From: Streptomyces sp. NBC_01591
Lineage (GTDB): Bacteria; Actinomycetota; Actinomycetes; Streptomycetales; Streptomycetaceae
DNA length: 64,000 bases
Assembly: GCF_035918155.1 (NCBI RefSeq)
Contig: NZ_CP109327.1
Location: 3,162,001-3,226,000, forward strand
Direction of reading: 5' to 3'
Positions 44,515 through 54,234 of this stretch are shown in pieces; the stretch's first letter is position 1, and the number at the start of each line of letters is the position of its first letter. Position numbers and translations under genes: made by a program. The notes beneath the pieces are model-generated. The model searched no databases, was not told where the DNA came from, and saw only the letters and a program-made list of their open reading frames with translations.

Positions 44515-46380
44515 GTGCACCACCGCCCCTCCAGACGCACCCTCCTCACCGCCACCGCCGCGACGGCAGTCGTCGCCGTCACGGGCGCGAGCGTCGCCCC
44601 CGGCGCCATCGCCGCCCAGAGGTCCGCGAGCGGCGGACCCAGCAGTGGACAGCACAACTCAGCCGCCACCACCAAGCGCCTCAAGCGGATCATCTCCGGG
44701 ATGACCCTGGAGGAGAAGGTCGGGCAGCTCTTCGTGATGCGGGTGTACGGGCACTCCGCCACCGACCCCGACCAGGCCGACATCGACGCCAACATGGCCG
44801 AGATCGGGGTCCGCACGGCCGCCGAGATGATCGCCAGGTACCACGTCGGCGGGATCATCTACTTCACCTGGGCGCACAACACCCGTGACCCGCACCAGAT
44901 CGCCGACCTCTCCAACGGCATCCAGCGCGCCGGTCTCGCCGGCCCCACCCCCCTGCCGCTCCTCGTCTCCACCGACCAGGAGCACGGCATCGTCTGCCGG
45001 GTCGGCGAGCCCGCCACCCTGATGCCGGGCGCGATGGCGCTGGGCGCGGGCGGTTCGCGCTCCGACACCCGCCGGGCCGGGCAGATCGCGGGCGCCGAGC
45101 TGGCCGCGATCGGCATCAACCAGAACTACGCCCCGGACGCCGACGTCAACGTCAACCCGGCCAACCCGGTGATCGGCGTGCGTTCCTTCGGCTCCGACCC
45201 GCAGTCCGTGGCCGCCATGGTCGCCGCGCAGGTGAAGGGGTACCAGAGCAGCGGGATCGCCTCGACGGCCAAGCACTTCCCGGGCCACGGCGACACCAGC
45301 ACCGACAGCCACACCGGCCTGCCCGTCATCGGCCACACCCGGAAGCAGTGGGCCGAGCTGGACGAGCCGCCGTTCCGGGCCGCGATCGCGGCGGGCATCG
45401 ACTCGATCATGACCGCGCACATCGTGGTCCCGGCCCTGGACCCGGCCGAGGACCCGGCGACGCTGTCCCACCCGATCCTCACCGGCATCCTGCGCGAGGA
45501 GCTCGGCTACGACGGTGTCGTGGTGACCGACTCGCTCGGCATGGAGGGGGTGCGGACGAAGTACGGCGACGAGCGCGTGCCGGTCCTCGCCCTCAAGGCC
45601 GGCGTCGACCAGCTGCTCAACCCGCCGAGCCTGGACGTCTCCTGGAACGCCGTCCTGGAGGCCGTGAAGAGCGGTGAGATCAGCGAGGCCCGGATTGATG
45701 AATCGATCCTGCGCATCCTCCGGCTGAAGACGAAGCTCGGGCTGTTCGACGACCCGTTCGTCAGCCACGCGGGGGTGGACCGCACCGTCGGCACCCGCTC
45801 GCACCTCGCCGCCGCCGACCGGATCGCCGAGCGCACCACCACGCTGCTCGCCAACGACGGTGCGGTGCTGCCGCTCTCCCGCCGTTCCCACAAGAACCTG
45901 CTCGTGGTCGGCGCCGATCCCGCCTCCCCGTCCGGCACCACCGGACCGCCGACCACCACGCTGGCCACCGCCTTCGGCGAACTGGGGTACGCGGCGACCG
46001 CGCTGTCCACCGGCACCGCCCCCACCAAGGCGAAGATCGACGAGGCGGTGGCGGCCGCACGGGGCAAGGACGCGGTGGTCGTGGCGACGTACAACGTCTC
46101 GGCGACCAGCGCGCAGCGCACCCTGGTGAGCGCGTTGGCGGCGACCGGCATCCCGGTGATCACGGTCGCGATCCGCAATCCGTACGACATCGCCCAGCTG
46201 GCCGGGACCGGGTTCGCGGCGAACGTGGCCACGTACTCGTGGACCGATGTCGAACTGCGGGCCGCCGCCCGGGTGATCGCGGGCCGCGCCGAACCGCAGG
46301 GCACCCTTCCGGTCCCCGTACAGCGCGCGGACGACCCGGCCCAGGTGCTGCACCCGGTCGGTTACGGGCTGACGTACTAG
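44515..46380 (+). CDS. Tat-secreted glycoside hydrolase family 3 (beta-N-acetylhexosaminidase-like)
   Basis: 621 residues from GTG 44515, fixed by AAGGAG at 44504-44509. A Tat signal (RPSRRTLLTATAATAVVAV) is followed by the GH3 TIM barrel: TLEEKVGQLFVMRVYG, STDQEHGIVCRV, KHFPGHGDTSTDSHTGLP (253-270, the His-containing loop typical of NagZ-type enzymes) and nucleophile Asp339 in VVTDSLGMEGV. A C-terminal alpha/beta sandwich domain follows. It removes terminal N-acetylglucosamine or related residues outside the cell, likely from chitin or peptidoglycan fragments. Secretion and an inducible-looking promoter favour a nutritional role. Confidence 0.92.
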   Translation: MHHRPSRRTLLTATAATAVVAVTGASVAPGAIAAQRSASGGPSSGQHNSAATTKRLKRIISGMTLEEKVGQLFVMRVYGHSATDPDQADIDANMAEIGVRTAAEMIARYHVGGIIYFTWAHNTRDPHQIADLSNGIQRAGLAGPTPLPLLVSTDQEHGIVCRVGEPATLMPGAMALGAGGSRSDTRRAGQIAGAELAAIGINQNYAPDADVNVNPANPVIGVRSFGSDPQSVAAMVAAQVKGYQSSGIASTAKHFPGHGDTSTDSHTGLPVIGHTRKQWAELDEPPFRAAIAAGIDSIMTAHIVVPALDPAEDPATLSHPILTGILREELGYDGVVVTDSLGMEGVRTKYGDERVPVLALKAGVDQLLNPPSLDVSWNAVLEAVKSGEISEARIDESILRILRLKTKLGLFDDPFVSHAGVDRTVGTRSHLAAADRIAERTTTLLANDGAVLPLSRRSHKNLLVVGADPASPSGTTGPPTTTLATAFGELGYAATALSTGTAPTKAKIDEAVAAARGKDAVVVATYNVSATSAQRTLVSALAATGIPVITVAIRNPYDIAQLAGTGFAANVATYSWTDVELRAAARVIAGRAEPQGTLPVPVQRADDPAQVLHPVGYGLTY

Positions 46381-46395
46381 GCAGCGGAGCACGGA

Positions 46396-46422
46396 GGGGC
46401 TGGGCGCGCGACGCCCAGCCCC
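46396..46422. terminator. Bidirectional terminator between convergent genes
   Basis: GGGGCTGGGCG (46396-46406) and CGCCCAGCCCC (46412-46422) form a perfect 11-bp stem with a CGCGA loop between the GH3 and the reverse peptidase genes. Confidence 0.8.
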
Positions 46423-46442
46423 TCCCCCGGTGTGCGGAACGG

Positions 46443-47912
46443 TTACGGGCGCAGCCCGCGCTCGTTCAGCACGTCCCGCTTGTCGAGCCGTGCGTCGAAC
46501 TTCGCGAGCGGCTTCGCCTTCGCCGGGTCGTCCCGCACGGCGGCCGGGGCGACGTCCGCCCAGCGCAGGATGGCCGCGGTGGCCTTCGCCTTGTTCTCCT
46601 CGGCGAGCCCGGCCACGCTCGCGCCGTGGTTGCCGCCGGGCACGGTCATGACGTAGCTGTCACGGGAGCCCGCACCGGGCCGGAAGCGCTCCGCGCCCCA
46701 CGGGTCGTTCTCCCCGTACACGTACAGCATCCGATTGGCGTGCCGCTTCACCCAGTTGTCGACGTCGCGCATCACCGGCGGCTGGAATTTCATCGGGATG
46801 GAGCGCGGTACGAAGGTGCGCGGCGGCTGGTATCCGTACCGGCTGAGGCCGCCGAGCCACGGCTGGCGGATGTCGGGCGAACCGAGCTGGGTGCCCGCCT
46901 GGTAGTAGTACGGGGTGTACCGCTCCAGGCCCTGGTCGGTGTAGGTGGAGAAGCCGGAGACCGAGTCGATGGAGTCCCAGATCGCCTGGTCGGGGGCTGA
47001 CTCGGCGTCGGCCGGGACGGTGTCGCAGTCGGACAGCAGGCTGTACTGCCAGTACGCCCAGACGTAGTCCATGACGACGGCCTCGTACGCCTTGTCGAGC
47101 GAGCCGGTGGTGTCGAAGGTGTAGCCGTTCGCGGCGGCGTACTCCTGGTACTTCTTCTCCAGCGGCTCACGGCGGACCAGCGCCTCGCGCTGGACGGCGT
47201 TCACCCGGTCGCGGCACTCCTTGGTGCCCACGTTCTCGAAGAACCGGTCGTAGGCCGAATCCTCCTTGTCGACCACGTCGTTGGGCGCGACGTACGCGAC
47301 GACGCCGTCCATGTCCTCGGGGTAGTAGCGCTCGTAGTAGGTGGCCGTCATGCCGCCCTTGGAGACGCCGGTGGTCAGCCACTTCTTGGTGTAGATCCGC
47401 TTCAGCGCGGTGAAGACGCGGTGCTGGTCGCTCGCGGCCTGCCGGATGTCGAGCTTGGACCAGTCGGCGGGCGCCGGGCGGGAGGGGGTGAAGTAGCGGT
47501 ACTCCAGGGAGACCTGGTTGCCGTCGACGATCCGGGTCGGCTCGGAACGGCTGGGGTTCGTGGAGACGTTGTATCCGCTGGTGTGGAAGACCGTCGGGCG
47601 GGACGTGTCCTTGTGCAGCAGGGTGATGCGCTGCTGGAAGGTGCCCTTGGACGGGTGCCGGTGATCGACCGGCTGGGTGTAGCCGAGGACGAAGTAGCGG
47701 TAGCCCGCGTAGGGCTTCTCCTCGATGAGGCTCATCCCGGGGATGGCCAGGATGCGGTCCTTGATGTCCGTGCCGGTGGCGTCGTCGCTGACGGACCCGC
47801 TCCGGAACGTCGCCGGTTCCGCGGCGGTGGCCGCCCCGGCCGAGGCACCCGTCGCGCCCACTGTACCGATGAGCACCGCGAGCGACAGGAACCCTCTGAA
47901 CGCCTTGCGCAT
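46443..47912 (-). CDS. Secreted tripeptidyl aminopeptidase, S37 (PS-10) family
   Basis: 489 residues. The signal peptide ends near GAATAAEP. The serine peptidase body has FVLGYTQPVDHRHPSKGTF, TVFHTSGYNV, the nucleophile elbow TGVSKGGMTATYY (Ser184), YVAPNDVVD, GENDPWGAERF with an acid residue, and the catalytic His in VPGGNHGAS. This matches the streptomycete S37/PS-10 tripeptidyl aminopeptidases, which release tripeptides from protein N-termini outside the cell. It is a single gene converging on the GH3 hydrolase gene; both belong to extracellular nutrient scavenging. Confidence 0.9.
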   Translation of the reverse strand: MRKAFRGFLSLAVLIGTVGATGASAGAATAAEPATFRSGSVSDDATGTDIKDRILAIPGMSLIEEKPYAGYRYFVLGYTQPVDHRHPSKGTFQQRITLLHKDTSRPTVFHTSGYNVSTNPSRSEPTRIVDGNQVSLEYRYFTPSRPAPADWSKLDIRQAASDQHRVFTALKRIYTKKWLTTGVSKGGMTATYYERYYPEDMDGVVAYVAPNDVVDKEDSAYDRFFENVGTKECRDRVNAVQREALVRREPLEKKYQEYAAANGYTFDTTGSLDKAYEAVVMDYVWAYWQYSLLSDCDTVPADAESAPDQAIWDSIDSVSGFSTYTDQGLERYTPYYYQAGTQLGSPDIRQPWLGGLSRYGYQPPRTFVPRSIPMKFQPPVMRDVDNWVKRHANRMLYVYGENDPWGAERFRPGAGSRDSYVMTVPGGNHGASVAGLAEENKAKATAAILRWADVAPAAVRDDPAKAKPLAKFDARLDKRDVLNERGLRP

Positions 47913-48016
47913 ACGCCCTCCCCAGGAGTCACAACATTCGTCGTGAACCTAGCGGGGGCAACACCTGTGCCGCCAGACCCGGTCGGCATGGAGGAACCAC
48001 GTGTCCGGCCCGTGGG

Positions 48017-48388
48017 TCAGCAGAGAATCCAGCCCGTGGAGCCCGACTTCCCCGAGATCTTGGCCGAGGCCCTGACGCACCGGTTCAGCGCATGGACCGT
48101 CACCGGGCCGGCCTGCTTGGTGTATTTGCCGCTGTCGACGACAGGGCTGCCGCCACGCGCCTGGATCGTCACGGACATCGCGCGGCGTGGGCCCGGCTTC
48201 TTGGCGACCGCCAGCGCGCAGGCGTACGAACGGTTCTTGTAGACGCGCAGTTCGCCGGTCTTGAACGGGACCGTCTTGGCGGGGCGTCCGGCGCAGACCG
48301 TCGCGGCGTCGGCGCGGCCGTCCGCGGGACCGCCGATCACCAGGCCGAGGGCGGCCACCAGTGGCATGACGATCGAGCGAACCAGCAT
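48017..48388 (-). CDS. Small secreted protein of unknown function
   Basis: 123 residues from ATG 48388: signal peptide MLVRSIVMPLVAALGLVIGG, cut near GRADA, then a ~95-residue mature part with VYKNRSYACALAVAKK and RCVRASAKISGKSGSTGWILC. Four Cys residues in the mature part may make two disulphides. The frame extends to an earlier ATG at 48502, which would add a basic 38-residue head; the shorter start gives a normal signal peptide. I do not recognise the family. It is divergent from another small secreted protein gene. Confidence 0.65.
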   Translation of the reverse strand: MLVRSIVMPLVAALGLVIGGPADGRADAATVCAGRPAKTVPFKTGELRVYKNRSYACALAVAKKPGPRRAMSVTIQARGGSPVVDSGKYTKQAGPVTVHALNRCVRASAKISGKSGSTGWILC

Positions 48389-48664
48389 CCGGCGACCGTC
48401 ACGGCTCCCGGCCCCGCTTCTGCTTCCGCCTCTGCCGCCACCCCAGTTTGACAATTCGACCTTTCCGGACTTTTCCGTCCCTTTGATCACCAGCAACTCC
48501 ATCACCAGTCGAACACTTACGCCCCTGCGTGACGCACATGCATACATGCGTACGACGCAGGAGGCCGTCCGAAGGTTGCATCCGGCGCGCTCCATACCTG
48601 GCGCAACCGAATCGTCACAGCATGACTCCAACAGGACAGAGCCACACGAAAGGCAGGAACTGTC

Positions 48665-49162
48665 ATGCTTCAACTCCGCAACGCACAGGGCCCCCGCGGC
48701 CGGCTCCTCGTCGGCCGGACGCTGCTCGCTTCCGCTCTCCTCACCGCCGTCGCCGCGGTCCCGGCAGTCGCGGCGGCCCCGCAGGCCCCGGCGACCGCGG
48801 CGTCGGCACGCAGCGACATCGGCGCCCCCGCCTACCAGCAGGTCGCCCACTTCTACGGCGCCTACATCGACGCCGTCATGGCGGAGGACGGCGGCAGACT
48901 CACCACCGCCCTGCGGACCTTCTACCTGACTCCCCATCTGCGCTCCCAGCTGAACACCTGGGAGCAGCGCAACCACGCGGACGGTGTGCTCCGCGCCCAG
49001 AACACCCCGCTCGCCTTCCGGGTCACCCCGGGCGACAGCGCCGCCGGACACACCTGGTCGACGGTGCGGCTCACCTGGAGCGGCGGCAAGCACCCCACGT
49101 ACTCGTACCTGACCGTGCGCTCGGACCTGCAGACCGGGAAGATCTCCGGCATCGGCCAGTGA
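48665..49162 (+). CDS. Secreted hypothetical protein
   Basis: 165 residues: basic head, hydrophobic segment (LLASALLTAVAAVPAVAAA) and cleavage near AAAPQA. The mature domain starts YQQVAHFYGAYIDAVM, with AEDGGRLTTALRTFYL, LNTWEQRNHADGVL and a beta-rich end (TWSTVRLTWSGGKHPTYSYLTV). The helical start and beta tail recall the DUF3828-like or NTF2-like secreted folds, but I cannot assign it. GAAAGGCAGG lies ahead of the ATG. No clear partner. Confidence 0.68.
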   Translation: MLQLRNAQGPRGRLLVGRTLLASALLTAVAAVPAVAAAPQAPATAASARSDIGAPAYQQVAHFYGAYIDAVMAEDGGRLTTALRTFYLTPHLRSQLNTWEQRNHADGVLRAQNTPLAFRVTPGDSAAGHTWSTVRLTWSGGKHPTYSYLTVRSDLQTGKISGIGQ

Positions 49163-49184
49163 CCCGGCGGGCGGGCCCGCCGGG

Positions 49185-52100
49185 TCACACCCCGGCGGGC
49201 TCGTCCTCCCCGATGAAGGTGCGCCACAGCACGGCGTAGTGCCCTTCCCTGGCCAGGAGTTCGTCGTGCGTGCCGTCCTCGACGACCCGGCCGTGGTCCA
49301 TCACCACGACCCGGTCGGCGCGGGCGGCCGTGGTCAGCCGGTGGGCGACGACGAGGGTGGTGCGGCGGCCCGTGAGCCGGTCGGTCGCCTGGTTGACCAG
49401 GGCCTCGCTGGCCAGGTCCAGCGAGGCGGTCGCCTCGTCGAGCAGCAGGACGTCCGGGTCGACGAGTTCGGCGCGGGCGAGCGCGATCAGCTGGCGCTGG
49501 CCGGCCGAGAGGTTGCGGCCCCGCTCGGCGACCTCGTGCAGATAGCCGCCGTCCAGGGTGGCGATCATGTCGTGGGCGCCGACCGCCCGCGCCGCCGCCT
49601 CCACCTCGGCGTCGGTGGCCTCGGGCCGCCCGTAGGCGATGGCGTCGCGGACCGTGCCCTCGAAGAGGTACGCCTCCTGCGGTACGACTCCGAGCCGGTG
49701 CCGGTACGCGGTGAGGTCGAGGCGGCGCAGATCGGTGCCGTCCGCGGTGACCCGGCCGCCCGTGGGGTCGTAGAACCGGGCGACGAGCTTGACGAGGGTG
49801 GACTTGCCCGCGCCGGTCTCGCCGACGAAGGCGACCGTCTGACCGGCCGGTATCCGCAGGTCGACCCCGACGAGCGCCTCCTCGGCGTCGTCTCCGCTCC
49901 CGTACGCGAAGGACACGTCCTCGAAGGCGATCTCGCCGCGCAGCGACAGCACGTCCAGCGGTTCGTCCGCGGCGTCGGTGGAGGTCGGCTCGCGCAGCAG
50001 CTCCTGGATCCGGCCGAGGGAGACGGTGGCCTGCTGGTAGCCGTCGAAGACCTGGGAGAGCTGCTGCACCGGGGCGAAGAAGAGATCGATGTAGAGCAGG
50101 TACGCGACCAGCGCGCCGGTGGTGAGCGTGCCGTTGTCGACCCGGCCCGCACCGACGATCAGGACGGCGGCCGCGGCCACCGACGACAGCAACTGCACGA
50201 ACGGGAAGTAGACCGAGATCAGCCACTGACCGCGGACCCTGGCCTCGCGGTAGTGGTCGCTGCGCCCCGCGAACCGGTCGGCGCCGTCGCGCTCGCGGCG
50301 GAACGCCTGCACGATCCGCAGCCCGGAGACGGACTCCTGGAGGTCGGCGTTGACGACGCTGATGCGTTCGCGGGCCAGCTCGTACGCCTTGACGCTCTTG
50401 CGGCGGAAGAAGAACGTACCGATGACCAGCACCGGCAGCGTCGCGAAGACGACGAGGGCCAGCTGCACGTCGAGGACCAGCAGGGCGACCATGATGCCGA
50501 AGAAGGTGACGACGGAGACGAAGGCCGTGACCAGTCCGGTCTGCAGGAACGTCGACAGCGCGTCCACGTCCGTCGTCATCCGGGTCATGATGCGGCCGGT
50601 CAGCTCGCGCTCGTAGTAGTCCAGGCCGAGCCGCTGGAGCTGCGCGAAGATCTTCAGCCGCAGTGAGTACAGCACCCGTTCGCCGGTGCGGCCGGTCATC
50701 CGGGTCTCGCCGATCTGGGCGGCCCACTGCACGAGGACGACCACGAGGGCCAGCGCGGACGCCGCCCAGACCGCGCCGAGCGCGAGCTGCGAGACGCCCT
50801 GGTCGATGCCGTGCCGGATCAGTACCGGCAGCAGCAGACCGGCGCCCGCGTCGACCGCGACCAGTGCCAGGCTCACCAGCAGCGGCAGCCCGAAGCCGCG
50901 CAGCAGCCTGCGCAGCCCGTAGGAGTCCTCGGCGCCGACGGCCCGCGCCTCGTCGATGTCGGGGATGTCGGTGGCGGGCGGCAGCGCCTCGACCTGGGCG
51001 AGCAGCTCGGGGGTGGCGGGCATGCCGGCCGCCCCGGTGTCGCGCGGCTCCTCCTTGCGGACCCAGAGGTGGGGGCTTATGCCGCGCTCGGCGTCGAACT
51101 CGGCGTCCAGTTCCTCCTGGAGTGCGCGGTCGCCCTCGGTGGTCGTGTCGGCGGCGGTGGTGAGCCGCTGGTGTCCGGGCGAGGTGCCGCCCAGCTCGTC
51201 CGGGTCGGTGAGCAGCCGCCGGTAGAGCGGGGAGCGGCGCTCCAGCTCCTCGTGGGTGCCGATGTCGGCGAGCCGGCCGTTCTCCAGGACGGCGATCCGG
51301 TCGGCGAGGCCGAGGGTGGAGCGGCGGTGGGCGATCAGCAGGGTGGTCCGCCCGGCCATCACCTGGCGCAGCGCCTCGTGGATCTCGTGCTCGACGCGGG
51401 CGTCGACGGCGGATGTGGCGTCGTCGAGGAGGAGCAGCCGGGGGTCGGTGAGGATGGCGCGGGCGAGCGCGACGCGCTGGCGCTGGCCGCCGGAGAGGGT
51501 GAGTCCGTGCTCGCCGACCTTGGTGTCGTAGCCCTCGGGCAGGTCCGCGATGAACCGGTCGGCCTGGGCGGCGCGGGCCGCTTCCTCGATCTGTTCCTGG
51601 GTGGCGTCGGGGAAGCCGTAGGCGATGTTGGCGCGGACGGTGTCGGAGAACAGGAAGCTGTCCTCCGGTACGAGGCCGATGGCGGCGCGCAGGGACTGCT
51701 GGGTCAGTTCGCGGACGTCGTGGCCGCCGACCAGGACGGCGCCGTGCGTCACGTCGTAGAAGCGGGGCAGCAGCAGCGAGACGGTGGACTTCCCGCTGCC
51801 GGACGCGCCGACGACGGCGACGGTCTCGCCGGGCTCGACGGTCAGCGAGAACCCGTCGAGGACGGGGCGCTCCGGGTCGTAGCCGAACCGTACGTCGTCG
51901 AACTCGACGCTCGCGGGGGCGTCCGCCGGGAGGTCCTTGGTGCCGTCCTTCATGGTCGGCTCGGTGTCGATCAGTTCCAGGACGCGCTCGACGCCGGCCC
52001 TCGCCTGCTGTCCGACGGTGAGCACCATGGCGAGCATCCGGACCGGTCCGACGAGCTGGGCGAGGTACGTGGAGAACGCGACGAAGGTACCGAGGGTGAT

Positions 52101-52940
52101 CTCGCCCCGGGTGGCGAGCCAGCCGCCGAGGGCCAGCATCGCGACCTGGCCGAGCGCGGGGACGGCCTGGAGAGCGGGGGTGTAGCGGGAGTTCAGCCGG
52201 ATCGTCCGCAGCCGTCCGGCGAACAGCTTCCGCCCCACCTCGCGCAGCTTGCCGGTCTCCTGCTCCTCCTGCCCGAACCCCTTGACGACCCGGACCCCGG
52301 AGACGGCCCCGTCGACCACTCCGGCGACGGCGGCGGCCTGCCCCTGGGCGTACCAGGTGGCGGGGAAGAGCCGGGAGCGGGAGCGGCGGGCGATGAACCA
52401 GAGGGCGGGGGCCACGGCGATCGCGACCAGGGTGAGCAGCGGCGAGAGCCACGCCATGATCACCAGGGAGATGATGAAGAGCAGTACGTTCCCGATGGTC
52501 ATCGGGAGCATGAACAGGAGCCCCTGGATCAGTTGCAGGTCGCTGGTGGCGCGCCCGACGACCTGGCCGGTGGACAGCTCGTCCTGCCGCTTGCCGTCGA
52601 GTCGGGTGATCGTCCCGTACATCTCGGTACGGAGATCGTGCTGCACGTCGAGGGCGAGCCGGCCGCCGTAGTACCGGCGGATGTACGTGGCTATGTACAC
52701 GAGCCCGGCCGCGGCTATGAGGAGCCCGGTCCAGACGGCGAGGGACCGGGTGTGGCCGACCACGACGTCGTCGATGATCACCTTGGTGATCAGCGGGACG
52801 AGCGCCATCACCGCCATGCCGGCGAGCGACGATCCGAGCGCCAGCAGCACATTGCGCCGGTAGCGCCATGCGTACCCGCACAGCCGCCGGGCCCATCCCG
52901 GGGCCTGCGTCACGCTCTGTGGGTCCCCTGCGTCCGTCAC
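49185..52940 (-). CDS. Fused ABC exporter (two TMD-NBD halves in one chain)
   Basis: 1251 residues. Half 1: six helices (about 30-315), Walker A GASGSGKST (378-386), signature LSGGQ (482-486), Walker B LLLLDDATSAVD (Asp506-Asp507). Half 2 begins after a ~100-residue linker (580-680): six helices, Walker A GETGAGKST (1040-1048), signature LSAGQ (1144-1148), Walker B LLLLDEATASLD (Asp1168-Glu1169). NBD1 has Asp in place of the catalytic Glu, and the signature facing it is altered, so one ATP site should be degenerate, as in heterodimeric drug or lipid exporters. Substrate unknown; no biosynthetic gene is adjacent. Confidence 0.92.
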   Translation of the reverse strand: MTDAGDPQSVTQAPGWARRLCGYAWRYRRNVLLALGSSLAGMAVMALVPLITKVIIDDVVVGHTRSLAVWTGLLIAAAGLVYIATYIRRYYGGRLALDVQHDLRTEMYGTITRLDGKRQDELSTGQVVGRATSDLQLIQGLLFMLPMTIGNVLLFIISLVIMAWLSPLLTLVAIAVAPALWFIARRSRSRLFPATWYAQGQAAAVAGVVDGAVSGVRVVKGFGQEEQETGKLREVGRKLFAGRLRTIRLNSRYTPALQAVPALGQVAMLALGGWLATRGEITLGTFVAFSTYLAQLVGPVRMLAMVLTVGQQARAGVERVLELIDTEPTMKDGTKDLPADAPASVEFDDVRFGYDPERPVLDGFSLTVEPGETVAVVGASGSGKSTVSLLLPRFYDVTHGAVLVGGHDVRELTQQSLRAAIGLVPEDSFLFSDTVRANIAYGFPDATQEQIEEAARAAQADRFIADLPEGYDTKVGEHGLTLSGGQRQRVALARAILTDPRLLLLDDATSAVDARVEHEIHEALRQVMAGRTTLLIAHRRSTLGLADRIAVLENGRLADIGTHEELERRSPLYRRLLTDPDELGGTSPGHQRLTTAADTTTEGDRALQEELDAEFDAERGISPHLWVRKEEPRDTGAAGMPATPELLAQVEALPPATDIPDIDEARAVGAEDSYGLRRLLRGFGLPLLVSLALVAVDAGAGLLLPVLIRHGIDQGVSQLALGAVWAASALALVVVLVQWAAQIGETRMTGRTGERVLYSLRLKIFAQLQRLGLDYYERELTGRIMTRMTTDVDALSTFLQTGLVTAFVSVVTFFGIMVALLVLDVQLALVVFATLPVLVIGTFFFRRKSVKAYELARERISVVNADLQESVSGLRIVQAFRRERDGADRFAGRSDHYREARVRGQWLISVYFPFVQLLSSVAAAAVLIVGAGRVDNGTLTTGALVAYLLYIDLFFAPVQQLSQVFDGYQQATVSLGRIQELLREPTSTDAADEPLDVLSLRGEIAFEDVSFAYGSGDDAEEALVGVDLRIPAGQTVAFVGETGAGKSTLVKLVARFYDPTGGRVTADGTDLRRLDLTAYRHRLGVVPQEAYLFEGTVRDAIAYGRPEATDAEVEAAARAVGAHDMIATLDGGYLHEVAERGRNLSAGQRQLIALARAELVDPDVLLLDEATASLDLASEALVNQATDRLTGRRTTLVVAHRLTTAARADRVVVMDHGRVVEDGTHDELLAREGHYAVLWRTFIGEDEPAGV

Positions 52941-53092
52941 CGGTGCCTCCCCGTTCGACCTGCTCTACCGGAAGGCACCAACGCGGTGGGCAGCGGATTT
53001 CATCCCGCCGTCACAAAAGACGGGCCCTTGGTCGTAGGCCGGCGCGACGTCCTGCCTACGACCTGCGTACGGCCGGGTTCCTCGGGCGTCGG

Positions 53093-54064
53093 CTACGACC
53101 GCGGCGTCGCGGTGAGCATCCGTACCGCCGGGGCCTCCGGCACCGCGGGCACCGCTTCCTGCGGGGCGGCGGGCGGAGCGATGGTCGAGGTCGTCTTCGC
53201 GGCGACGGCCGGGTCGAGGTCCTTGTGCACCGCGCGGGCGACGGCCTGAATGGTGTTGATGCCGTCGTTCATCGTCTTGTTGTCCTGGGTGAGCACGGTG
53301 ATCCCGTAGTCGTGCCCCTTGCCCGTGAAGGCGCCGATGCTGTGCACCCGCCAGCCGTGGGTGGCACGCGGCAGCCAGCCGTTCTTGACCTGCACGGTCA
53401 CCCCGGACGGAGCTCCGGCGGGCGTGCCCCAGCGCTGCGAGGAGACGACCTTGCGCATCAGGCCCAGCTCGTAGGAGCGCGAGTTGTCGCTCAGCACGGA
53501 GTTCTTGGCGGTCAGCAGGGTCAGCAGCCGCAGCTCGTCCTGGGCGGTGATCTGGGTCAGCCCCCAGTAGCCACCGGAGCCCGGCACGGTGTGCGTCATC
53601 CCGGCGGCCTTGAGGAACGCCTTGACCTTGGTCACCCCGAGCTGCTTCCACAGGCTGGTGGTCGCGTTGTTGTCGGACTTGGTGATCATGGCCGTGGCGA
53701 GGTTGATCTCGCGCTGGGTGAGGTAGCGGTTGTGCTTCTTGTTGTCCCAGAGCAGCGTCGCCAGCACGGTCGCCTTCACGACGCTGGCGGAGTCGTACTT
53801 CGTCGTCGCCCGCAGGGTGCAGTTGGTCTTGGTCTTGCGGTCGTAGAGCGCCACGGCCGTCGTCGACTTCCGGCCCTTGAGCGCGGCGGTGATGTCCTTC
53901 GACAGCTTCGCGGCGAGCCCGGCCTTGCCGGACGTGCAGCTCACGGTCGGCGTCGCCGCCGCGGCGGGCGCGGCGCCGAGCGCCACGGGTGCGAGCACGC
54001 CCGCGGCGAGCGCGACGGAGAGCGCGGCCTTTGCGCGACGGGATATGCAGGGCTGTTCTTTCAT
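53093..54064 (-). CDS. Secreted serine hydrolase, class A beta-lactamase-like
   Basis: 323 residues starting at ATG 54064. Signal peptide to about residue 37 (APAAAATP). The catalytic domain has the SxxK motif Ser94-Val-Val-Lys97 in DSASVVKAT, SDN at 130-132 in KSDNNATTSLW, and a KNG triad in VKNGWLP (the K[T/S]G box). No clear ExxLN omega-loop motif was seen, so true beta-lactamase activity is doubtful. A low-complexity tail rich in Ala, Pro and Glu ends the protein. Probably acts on peptidoglycan-like substrates outside the cell. Confidence 0.83.
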   Translation of the reverse strand: MKEQPCISRRAKAALSVALAAGVLAPVALGAAPAAAATPTVSCTSGKAGLAAKLSKDITAALKGRKSTTAVALYDRKTKTNCTLRATTKYDSASVVKATVLATLLWDNKKHNRYLTQREINLATAMITKSDNNATTSLWKQLGVTKVKAFLKAAGMTHTVPGSGGYWGLTQITAQDELRLLTLLTAKNSVLSDNSRSYELGLMRKVVSSQRWGTPAGAPSGVTVQVKNGWLPRATHGWRVHSIGAFTGKGHDYGITVLTQDNKTMNDGINTIQAVARAVHKDLDPAVAAKTTSTIAPPAAPQEAVPAVPEAPAVRMLTATPRS

Positions 54065-54234
54065 GCGGCTTGTCCCCCATGAGTGGATCGGTACGGTGCG
54101 CTGCCGGCGCACCCGTGAGTAACGACTCATGACCGGCCTGAAAGTTGCGCATTCCGGGCTGTGCGGTTCGTCGCCTGTCACGCGCGGGTATCGGTCACCG
54201 GGTGCGACCCGGCACATTGCATCGAGGGGGAATC

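Noticed and set aside
48922..52896. 1324-codon reverse frame
   Set aside because: Out-of-frame shadow of the fused ABC exporter, whose own frame has all ABC motifs; this one is Arg/Pro-rich noise.
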